Assembly: GCA_027322565.1 (NCBI GenBank)
Contig: DAHVRG010000258.1
Span: forward strand, 1-7,990
Length of the DNA: 7,990 nucleotides
Direction: 5' to 3'
Source: Georgenia sp.
Lineage (GTDB): Bacteria > Actinomycetota > Actinomycetes > Actinomycetales > Actinomycetaceae
Numbering within the stretch: the stretch's first letter is position 1; the number at the start of each line of letters is the position of its first letter. Shown here in pieces: positions 1 to 5,722 of this stretch. The notes under the pieces were generated by a model that saw only the letters and a list, made by a program, of their open reading frames with translations, had not been told where the DNA came from and did not search any database. The translations under genes and the position numbers were made by a program.

Positions 1-1
1 G

Positions 2-922
2 GACAAGCTGCGCGGGGGGAGTGAGGAGCCGGTGGCCGCGGACGGCAAGATCGACGGCATCCGGGTGCAGGTGCACCGCAAGGACGACGAGGTGGCCGTC
101 TTCACCCGCTCCCTGGACGACATCACCGAGCGCGTCCCGGAGATCGTCGCCGTCGTACGGGAGCTCCCGGCCGAGCAGCTCATCCTCGACGGCGAGGCCA
201 TCGCCCTCGGCGACGGTGGACGCCCCCGGCCGTTCCAGGAGACCGCCGCCCGCACCGGCACCCAGGAGGTCTCCGGCGGCGGTGTGCCGCTCACCGTCTA
301 CTTCTTCGACCTCCTCCACCGCGACGGCACGACCCTCGTCACCGCCCCGGCGGCGGACCGCTTCGCGGCGCTCGAGGAGGTCGTCCCCGATCACGCCCTC
401 GTCCCCCGCCGGGTGAGCGCCGACGCCACCGAGCTAGCCGACTTCTACCGCGCGATCCTCGACCGCGGGCACGAGGGGGTCGTGCTCAAGGACCTCACCG
501 CCCCGTACGACGCCGGCCGCCGCGGTGCGGCGTGGGTCAAGGTCAAGCCGCGCCACACGCTGGACCTCGTGGTCCTCGCCGTCGAGTGGGGCAGCGGACG
601 GCGGCAGGGATGGCTGTCGAACATCCACCTCGGCGCCCGCGACGGCGACGGGTTCGTCATGCTCGGCAAGACCTTCAAGGGGATGACCGACGAGATGCTC
701 CAGTGGCAGACCCGGCGCTTCCTCGAGCTCGAGACCCACCGGGAGGGGCACGTCGTCCACGTGCGCCCCGAGCAGGTCGTCGAGATCGCCTTCGACGGCG
801 TGCAGCGCTCGCCGCGGTACCCCGGTGGCCTCGCCCTGCGCTTCGCCCGGGTGCTGCGCTACCGCGACGACAAGACGGCGGCCGAGGCGGACACGCTCGA
901 CGCCGTCCGCGCGCTCGGCTGA
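2..922 (+). CDS. ligB: ATP-dependent DNA ligase LigB, C-terminal part (5' truncated by window edge)
   Basis: The frame is open from the left edge, so the gene starts outside the window; a GTG at 32 is internal. The 306 visible residues contain the nucleotidyltransferase core and OB-fold of an ATP-dependent DNA ligase, which seals nicks through a lysine-AMP intermediate. Counting from the codon at 2, motif I KIDGIR has the adenylated lysine at residue 16, LDGEA (motif III region) has Glu65, YFFDLL (IIIa) starts at 100, EGVVLKDL (IV) at 158, and WVKVK (V) has lysines 180 and 182. The C-terminal run [21 protein letters not shown] and the ending [11 protein letters not shown] resemble mycobacterial LigB (about 510 residues) rather than LigC or LigD, so about 200 N-terminal DNA-binding residues should lie upstream. 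It is presumably an accessory repair ligase beside the essential NAD-dependent LigA, which is not in this window. Motif I is preceded by AADG where I recall VEWK-type sequence, a mild oddity. No frame damage is visible. Confidence 0.95.
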   Translation, partial: DKLRGGSEEPVAADGKIDGIRVQVHRKDDEVAVFTRSLDDITERVPEIVAVVRELPAEQLILDGEAIALGDGGRPRPFQETAARTGTQEVSGGGVPLTVYFFDLLHRDGTTLVTAPAADRFAALEEVVPDHALVPRRVSADATELADFYRAILDRGHEGVVLKDLTAPYDAGRRGAAWVKVKPRHTLDLVVLAVEWGSGRRQGWLSNIHLGARDGDGFVMLGKTFKGMTDEMLQWQTRRFLELETHREGHVVHVRPEQVVEIAFDGVQRSPRYPGGLALRFARVLRYRDDKTAAEADTLDAVRALG

Positions 923-957
923 CCCCCTCCCGGCGGGTCCGAGGCCGGCTTACGCAC

Positions 958-985
958 CTGCGGTGGCGGCGCTCCGGCGCCGCAG
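958..985 (+). terminator. GC-rich hairpin after ligB, candidate terminator
   Basis: Two overlapping foldings are possible. The compact one has arms GCGGCGC (966-972) and GCGCCGC (977-983), a perfect 7-bp stem closed by C-TCCG-G, which fits the very stable cUNCGg tetraloop class. The longer one pairs CTGCGG (958-963) with CCGCAG (980-985) and continues inward through a T-G wobble and one mismatch. The wobble is allowed only in plus-strand RNA (it becomes A-C on the other strand), which favours a role in the ligB transcript. There is no T tract, as is common for actinobacterial hairpin terminators, so termination is inferred, not seen. It sits 36 bases past the ligB stop. Confidence 0.4.
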
Positions 986-991
986 AATAAT
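963..991 (+). promoter_or_regulatory. Candidate promoter of the ABC operon (-10 box AATAAT at 986-991)
   Basis: AATAAT at 986-991 differs from TATAAT at one position and is the only AT-rich hexamer in the 86-base gap between ligB and the solute-binding protein gene. Spacing of 17 would place a -35 at 963-968 (GTGGCG), which is not convincing and lies inside the hairpin. Transcription would begin near 998, giving a leader of about 10 bases to the GTG at 1009 or about 32 bases to the ATG at 1031. I see no clear regulator binding site. The rest of the gap (923-957) shows nothing else I can name. Confidence 0.3.
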
Positions 992-1008
992 GGGGAGCGT
1001 CCGCAGCA

Positions 1009-2298
1009 GTGGCGCTACCCGGGGGCCGCCATGAGTCGAGGAAGAGCACCCGCGTCGCGGCGGCCTGCAGCGTCGTCGTCTGCGCCGCCCTCGCGGCCTG
1101 CTCGGGGGCGTCCGGGGACGACCGGACCGAGATCGTCTTCTTCCAGTTCAAGCCCGAGGCCACCGAGTACTTCGACGGCCTCGCGGCACGCTTCGAGGAG
1201 GAGAACCCCGACATCCGCGTCGTCGTGGACAACGTGCCGAGCGCGGAGACGGCCATGCGGGTGCGGCTGGTGAAGGAGGACCCGCCCGACGTCCTCACCT
1301 TCAACGCCAATGGCACCTTCGGGGAGTTCGCCTCCGCCGGCGTCTTCCACGACTTCGCCGGCAGCCCGCTGCTCGAGGGGGTCAACCCGGCCTACGTCGA
1401 GGTCATCGAGAGCCTCGGGGCCGGGGAGCCGGGCGCCGTCAACGGCATCCCCTTCGCGGCCAACGCCTCCGGTGCGCTGTACAACGTCGAGCTCTTCGCC
1501 GAGCACGGCCGCGAGGTGCCGCGGACGTGGACCGAGCTCATCGAGACGGCCGAGTACTTCGAGGGCCAGGGCATCGTCCCCTTCTACGCGATGCTCGCCG
1601 ACGCCTGGACCGCGCAGTCCCCCATGGCCCCGCTCACCGCACAGCTCGCGCCGGAGGACTTCTTCGCGCGGCGCTTCGCCGGGGAGACGACCTGCCGGGA
1701 GGGCTGGCTCGAGGCGATGGAGCGGCTCGGCACGCTGTTCGACTACACCCAGCCCGACCCGGCCGCCTCCGGCTACGAGCAGGGCACCCGCGCGTTCGCG
1801 GCCGGGGAGTCGGCCATACTCCTCATCGGCAGCTACGCCATCCCGCAGATCCGCTCCTTCGAGCCAGACTTCACGGTGGGCTCCTTCGCGCTGCCGGCCA
1901 CCGACGACCCCGAGCGGACCACCCTCGTCTCCGGGGTCGACGTCGCCCTCGCCGCGCGGGTGGACGGGCCGCACCAGGCGGAGGTCGAACGCTTCCTCGC
2001 CTTCCTCCTCCAGCCCGACGTCGTCGCCGAGTACTCCGCGCAGCAGGTCGCCATCCCCGCGCTCGAGGGGCTGGAGAACGACGACCCCGCCCTCGCCGGC
2101 GTCCAGGACTTCATCGCGGAGGGACGCATCGTGGGCTTCACCGACCACCAGTTCATCCAGGCCATCCCGCTCGGCCCGCTCATCCAGCGGTACCTCCTCG
2201 ACCGCGATGCCGAGGCGTTCGTCGACGCGCTCGACGCGAACTGGGACAGGGTCGCCCAGCGCCGCACCTGGGGCCTCGGGGCGGTGCAGGACCGGTGA
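1009..2298 (+). CDS. Extracellular solute-binding lipoprotein of a CUT1-type sugar ABC importer (start uncertain)
   Basis: A 429-residue protein of solute-binding family 1 (SBP_bac_1, MalE-like), expected to be lipid-anchored outside the membrane and to deliver a carbohydrate to the permeases encoded next. The N-terminus shows basic residues, a hydrophobic stretch and a lipobox LAAC with the acylated cysteine at residue 31 (codon 1099-1101). The mature part begins IVFFQFKPEATEYFDGL and includes PPDVLTFNANGTFGEFA, typical of this fold. The length is normal. The stop overlaps the start of the next gene (GTGA, 2295-2298). The start is problematic: GTG 1009 is in frame but has only a GGGGAG about 11 bases upstream. 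The ATG at 1031 looks like a better start but is in another frame; one extra base near 1039 would join MSR to RKSTRV and make a textbook lipoprotein signal. The substrate cannot be read from sequence; an oligosaccharide is inferred from the permease type. No sugar hydrolase or LacI-type regulator lies nearby. Confidence 0.88.
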   Translation: MALPGGRHESRKSTRVAAACSVVVCAALAACSGASGDDRTEIVFFQFKPEATEYFDGLAARFEEENPDIRVVVDNVPSAETAMRVRLVKEDPPDVLTFNANGTFGEFASAGVFHDFAGSPLLEGVNPAYVEVIESLGAGEPGAVNGIPFAANASGALYNVELFAEHGREVPRTWTELIETAEYFEGQGIVPFYAMLADAWTAQSPMAPLTAQLAPEDFFARRFAGETTCREGWLEAMERLGTLFDYTQPDPAASGYEQGTRAFAAGESAILLIGSYAIPQIRSFEPDFTVGSFALPATDDPERTTLVSGVDVALAARVDGPHQAEVERFLAFLLQPDVVAEYSAQQVAIPALEGLENDDPALAGVQDFIAEGRIVGFTDHQFIQAIPLGPLIQRYLLDRDAEAFVDALDANWDRVAQRRTWGLGAVQDR

Positions 2299-3214
2299 GC
2301 ACCGCCGTCGACGCCACGCGGGACGGCGTCGCCGCGCGCCGTGCCCGGGCCGCGCGCCGCCTCGACCGCACCTACTACTGGATGGTCCTGCCGGCGTTCG
2401 TCCTCTTCTTCGTGCTCCACACCATCCCGGTGCTCCAGGGGGTCTTCTACAGCCTCACCAACTCCCCCGGGTACGGGACGTGGAACTTCGTCGGCCTGTC
2501 GAACTACACCTCGCTCTTCGACGACCCGCGCGTGGTCGAGGCCTACCTGTTCACCTTCCAGTTCGCGCTCCTGACCACCGTCCTCGTCAACGTCATCGGC
2601 CTGGCGATCGCGCTCGGGCTCAACGCCCGCATCCGGCTGAAGAACACCCTGCGCGGGGTGTTCTTCATCCCCTACGTGCTCGCGCTCCTCGTCATCGGCT
2701 ACGTCTTCTCCTACCTGTTCAACTTCTCCCTCCCGGCGATCGGGCAGGCGCTGGGCGTCGAGGCCCTGAGCACCTCGCTGCTCGCGGACCCGGAGCGGGC
2801 GTGGCTCGGGATCGTCGTCATGACGGTCTGGCAGGGGGCGGCCTTCACGATCATCATTACCTCGCCGGGCTGCAGACCGTGCCCGGCGAGCTCTACGAGG
2901 CCGCCGCGATCGACGGCGCGAGCCGATGGCGCCAGTTCTGGAGCATCACGATGCCGATGATCTGGGGCTTCTTCACCATCAACCTCGTCCTCGCGCTGAA
3001 GAACTTCCTCCAGGTCTTCGACCAGATCATCGCGATGACCGGCGGCGGCCCGGGCACCGCGACCGAGTCCATCGGCGTGCTCATCTACCGGGGCGGGTTC
3101 GAGGGCGGGGAGTTCGGCTACCAGCTCGCCAACGCCGTCGTCTTCATGGTCGTCATCATCGTCTTCGCCTTCGTCCAGCTGCGCGTCCTGCGCCGTGAGG
3201 AGGTGGGGGCCTGA
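2295..3214 (+). pseudogene. MalF-like sugar ABC permease, frameshifted by a one-base deletion
   Basis: Starts at GTG 2295, overlapping the upstream stop by four bases (GTGA). The first 188 codons encode membrane segments at roughly residues 29-54, 84-110, 117-143 and from 168, plus the periplasmic NFVGLSNYTSLFDDP typical of CUT1 MalF-like proteins. At 2850-2860 the frame breaks: ATC ATC AT is followed directly by TAC CTC GCC GGG, where the family needs an uninterrupted isoleucine run into YLAGLQTVPGELYEAAAIDGA. Continuing in frame gives a wrong tail and a stop at 2960 (221 residues), losing the EAA loop that docks the ATPase and the last two membrane helices. Restoring one base between 2857 and 2858 gives a 306-residue protein ending at 3214, the normal length. 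The EAA glutamate is then residue 202 (codon 2897-2899), with glycine at 2915. There is no slippery heptamer, so programmed frameshifting is unlikely; it is a real lesion or a sequence error. Confidence 0.9.
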
Positions 3215-4104
3215 TGTCCGCCGACGCCGTCACCCTCCCCCCGCCGAGCACCCCCCGGGCGCGGCGCACGCGCCGCAGGCACCGCCCCGGCAGCGGCGTC
3301 AGCTGGTGGCTCACCGCGCTGCTCGTCGTGCTGTCCCTCACCGTGCTCGTCCCGCTGTACTTCACCGTCGTCACCGCGCTGAAGACGCCCGAGCAGCTCG
3401 GCGGCACCGGCTTCGCCCCGCCCACCGACTGGACCTGGGGCAACTTCGCCGAGGCGTGGCGCACCATCGACTTCCCCGCCCGGGCGCTGAACACCGCCCT
3501 CATCACCGTCGGCGCCGTCGCCCTCACGCTGCTGACGAACTCGATGGTCGCCTACGCCATCGCCCGCCAGTTCCACCGGCGCCTGTTCCGCTCGCTGTTC
3601 TACTACTTCATCGCCGCGCTGTTCATCCCGTTCCCGGTGCTCATGCTCCCCGCCGCGAAGCAGGCGGCGATCCTCGGGCTGGACAACCAGGCCGGGCTCG
3701 TCCTGCTCTACACGGTCTACGGCCTGTCGTTCAACGTCTTCCTCTACACCGCCTACGTCCGGTCCATCCCGGCCGAGCTCGAGGAGGCGGCACGGATGGA
3801 CGGGGCGACGACCTGGGGCGTGTTCTGGCGGGTGGTCTTCCCGCTGCTCGCCCCGATCAACGCCACCGTCGGCATCCTCACGTGCGTCTGGGCGTGGAAC
3901 GACTTCCTGCTCCCGCTCGTCATCCTCTCCGACCCGGACGCCGCCACCATCCAGCTGGCCCAGTACGTCTTCCAGGGCCAGTTCTCCGCCGACTACACCC
4001 TCGCCTTCGCCTCCTACCTCATGGCGATGGCACCGCTGCTCATCGTCTACGTCGTCGCGCAGCGCTGGGTGATCTCCGGTGTCACCCGCGGCGCCATCAA
4101 GTGA
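3214..4104 (+). CDS. MalG-like sugar ABC transporter permease
   Basis: A 296-residue inner-membrane permease of the CUT1 sugar importer family, partner of the MalF-like protein in a heterodimeric channel. A basic proline- and arginine-rich cytoplasmic N-terminus (about residues 1-28) precedes the first helix (WWLTALLVVLSLTVLVPLYF). PPTDWTWGNFAEAW is the typical MalG-type periplasmic loop, followed by five more hydrophobic segments. The ATPase-docking EAA loop is EEAARMDGA, with the EAA at residues 191-193 and the conserved glycine at 197, followed by FPLLAP. The start is ATG 3214, sharing one base with the upstream stop (TGATG). A strong Shine-Dalgarno GGAGG at 3199-3203 lies ten bases upstream, so it can be translated even if the gene before it is broken. 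The reading frame is intact. No ATPase gene follows; a shared MsiK/MsmK-type ATPase encoded elsewhere is inferred, as is usual for actinobacterial CUT1 operons. Six bases separate its stop from the convergent symporter gene. Confidence 0.93.
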   Translation: MSADAVTLPPPSTPRARRTRRRHRPGSGVSWWLTALLVVLSLTVLVPLYFTVVTALKTPEQLGGTGFAPPTDWTWGNFAEAWRTIDFPARALNTALITVGAVALTLLTNSMVAYAIARQFHRRLFRSLFYYFIAALFIPFPVLMLPAAKQAAILGLDNQAGLVLLYTVYGLSFNVFLYTAYVRSIPAELEEAARMDGATTWGVFWRVVFPLLAPINATVGILTCVWAWNDFLLPLVILSDPDAATIQLAQYVFQGQFSADYTLAFASYLMAMAPLLIVYVVAQRWVISGVTRGAIK

Positions 4105-4110
4105 CGCCCG

Positions 4111-5568
4111 CTACCCCACCCGCTCCGACGACGGCGTCACCTCGCGCGACAGCCAGACGTCGCCCGGGAGGTCGCCGGGCAGCAGCGGGTTGCCCCGCCC
4201 GAGGAAGGCCCCGAGCGGGCGGCCGCGGTACTGCTCGTAGTCGCGCAGCGCCCCGAACGCCCAGCGGCCGAGCATGAGGACGGCGACGAGGTTGACCATC
4301 GCCATGAGGCCCATGGCGATGTCGGCGACGGTCCACACGGTCGCGAGCTGGGCGAGGGAGCCGATGAGCACGGCCGCGGTCACCAGGGTGCGCAGGGCGA
4401 TCGGCGCCCACGTCCGGCTGGAGAGGTAGGCGGCGTTGCACTCGGCGTAGGTGAAGTTCCCGAGGATCGAGGAGTAGGCGAAGACGAAGATGAGCACCGT
4501 CATCGGGATCGTCGTCCACGAGCCGAGGGACTCGGCCACCGCGATCTGCGTGAGCGCCGCACCCTGCTCCTCGCCTGTGACGCCGGGCGTGTACACCGCC
4601 GGCCCCGCCATGAGGATGATGAACGCCGTCGCCGAGCACACGAGAATGGTGTCGACGAAGACGCCGAGGGACTGGATGAGCCCCTGCTGCACCGGGTGGC
4701 GCACGGTGGCGGTCGCCGCGGCGTTCGGGGCCGATCCCATCCCGGCCTCGTTGGAGAAGAGGCCGCGCCTGCTGCCGTTGAGGACGGCGGCGAGCAGCCC
4801 GCCGCCGGTCCCGGCCAGTGCCTCGTCGAGCCCGAAGGCGCCGCGGACGATCATCCCGACGACGTCGGCCAGGTTACCGAGGTTGAGGAGGATGACGAGG
4901 AGGGCGAGCAGCACGTAGGCGGCCGCCATGAGCGGGGCCATGATCTCGGCGACGCGGGCGACCGCCCGGATGCCACCGAAGACGATCGGGGCGGTGAGGA
5001 AGAGGAGGATCGCCGTCGAGGCCCACAGCGGGAAGTCGTGCGCCGAGCCGAGCGTCGCGGTGATCGTGTTGGCTTGCACCATCTCGAAGGCGAAGCCGAA
5101 GACGAAGATGAGCAGGACGGCGAAGACGACGCCCCACCGGCGCGACCCGAGCCCCCGCTGGATGTAGAAGGCGGGCCCGCCGCGGAAGGTGCCGTCGCGC
5201 CACCGCACCTTGTACATCTGCGCCAGGGTCGCCTCGACGAACGCCGTGGCCATGCCGACGACGGCGACCACCCACATCCAGAAGATGGCGCCCGGTCCAC
5301 CGAGCGTGAGCGCGATCGCGACACCGGCGATGTTGCCGGTCCCCACCCGCGAGCTGATCCCGATGGCGAAGGCCTGGAAGGAGCTGATGCCGCCGTGGCT
5401 GTCGCTGCGTGAGCGGGCGACGACGGAGACCATCCGCAGGAAGAGGCGCGCCTGGACGGCCCGGCTGCGGACGGTGAGGTACACGCCGGTGCCGACGAGC
5501 AGCGCGACGAGCACGTAGGTGTACATGCTGTTGCTGATGTCCCCGAGGACCGTGTTGAGCGTGTCCAT
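4111..5568 (-). CDS. Sodium:alanine/amino-acid symporter, AGCS family (AlsT-like)
   Basis: A 485-residue polytopic membrane protein that should import small neutral amino acids (alanine or glycine are usual) with sodium. Family hallmarks are GTGNIAGVA at residues 76-84, the AGCS signature GGPGAIFWMW at 90-99, FRGGPAFYIQRGL at 128-140 and FSNEAGMGSAPNAAA at 271-285. About ten or eleven hydrophobic segments are visible and the length fits the family. The start is taken as ATG 5568 because MDTLNTVLGDISNSMY opens like known members and GGAG (5577-5574) lies five bases upstream. The same frame is open back to 5853, but that extension is low-complexity, antisense to the helicase start, and is rejected. 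The C-terminal tail after about residue 450 (GRGNPLLPGDLPGDVWLSREVTP) is hydrophilic. It is transcribed towards the ABC operon, stop to stop with six bases between, and no terminator is evident there. Exact substrate and ion are inferred from family only. Confidence 0.94.
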   Translation of the reverse strand: MDTLNTVLGDISNSMYTYVLVALLVGTGVYLTVRSRAVQARLFLRMVSVVARSRSDSHGGISSFQAFAIGISSRVGTGNIAGVAIALTLGGPGAIFWMWVVAVVGMATAFVEATLAQMYKVRWRDGTFRGGPAFYIQRGLGSRRWGVVFAVLLIFVFGFAFEMVQANTITATLGSAHDFPLWASTAILLFLTAPIVFGGIRAVARVAEIMAPLMAAAYVLLALLVILLNLGNLADVVGMIVRGAFGLDEALAGTGGGLLAAVLNGSRRGLFSNEAGMGSAPNAAATATVRHPVQQGLIQSLGVFVDTILVCSATAFIILMAGPAVYTPGVTGEEQGAALTQIAVAESLGSWTTIPMTVLIFVFAYSSILGNFTYAECNAAYLSSRTWAPIALRTLVTAAVLIGSLAQLATVWTVADIAMGLMAMVNLVAVLMLGRWAFGALRDYEQYRGRPLGAFLGRGNPLLPGDLPGDVWLSREVTPSSERVG

Positions 5569-5590
5569 CGTCGCTCCCCCCGACGGCGGT

Positions 5591-5612
5591 GCCGCCCCTC
5601 CGCAGGGACGGC
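5591..5612 (-). promoter_or_regulatory. Hairpin in the 5' leader of the AGCS symporter mRNA
   Basis: On the minus strand the arms GCCGTCCCT and AGGGGCGGC form a 9-bp stem around the 4-base loop GCGG. The single non-Watson-Crick pair is T-G, a permitted G-U wobble in minus-strand RNA, but it would be a C-A mismatch in plus-strand RNA, so the structure belongs to the symporter transcript. It ends about 13 bases before the Shine-Dalgarno GGAG. It matches no riboswitch I know; in particular it lacks the glycine riboswitch core. It could affect translation or RNA stability, or be chance in GC-rich DNA. Confidence 0.35.
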
Positions 5613-5625
5613 GGTGACGAGCGGC

Positions 5626-5631
5626 AGAGTA
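5626..5631 (-). promoter_or_regulatory. Candidate -10 box (TACTCT) for the AGCS symporter gene
   Basis: On the minus strand TACTCT (5631 down to 5626) fits the TANNNT -10 pattern of actinobacterial SigA-type promoters and is one of very few AT-containing hexamers in this gap. Transcription would start near 5619, giving a leader of about 50 bases that includes the hairpin at 5612-5591. I see no recognisable -35. Confidence 0.3.
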
Positions 5632-5709
5632 GCGCCGTCGGGCCGCTCCGGCGCGGCGGGGACGTCCCCGGTGGGGCGCCGGGTCCGGCGGGCTCCCCGT
5701 CACCTCTGG

Positions 5710-5715
5710 GACACT
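5710..5715 (+). promoter_or_regulatory. Weak candidate -10 (GACACT) for leaderless helicase mRNA
   Basis: GACACT lies seven bases before the GTG at 5723, the spacing seen for leaderless actinobacterial transcripts that begin at the start codon, and it keeps the A at position 2 and the T at position 6 of TANNNT. No Shine-Dalgarno precedes the GTG, which supports leaderless initiation. The box itself is a poor match and no -35 is visible. Confidence 0.2.
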
Positions 5716-5722
5716 GGGACCC

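Larger units (their letters stand above)
5581..5640. repeat. Inverted and direct short repeats around the symporter promoter
   Basis: CGACGGCG (5581-5588) recurs inverted as CGCCGTCG at 5633-5640. GACGGCG at 5607-5613 is also matched inverted by CGCCGTC at 5633-5639, with 19 bases between, bracketing the candidate -10 box. GACGGCGGTG occurs as a direct repeat at 5582-5591 and 5607-5616, spaced 25 bases start to start. These could be operator half-sites, but such words are common in GC-rich DNA. Confidence 0.3.

Noticed and set aside
32..922. GTG 32 as the true start of the ligase
   Set aside because: The frame continues open to the left edge, and starting here would leave only five residues before the catalytic lysine and no DNA-binding domain.
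1015..2148. A 377-codon minus-strand open frame opposite the solute-binding protein
   Set aside because: Low-complexity shadow with no family resemblance, whereas the plus strand encodes a clear lipoprotein.
2840..2870. Programmed ribosomal frameshifting in the MalF-like permease
   Set aside because: There is no slippery heptamer or evident stimulatory element, and this family is not known to be recoded. A simple one-base loss explains it.
3195..4277. A 360-codon plus-strand open frame overlapping the MalG-like permease
   Set aside because: Arginine/proline/alanine-rich shadow in a different frame; the permease frame has all family motifs.
5569..5722. Glycine riboswitch upstream of the symporter
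   Set aside because: The conserved GGAGAG-type and tandem aptamer core motifs are absent and the predicted leader of about 50 bases is too short.
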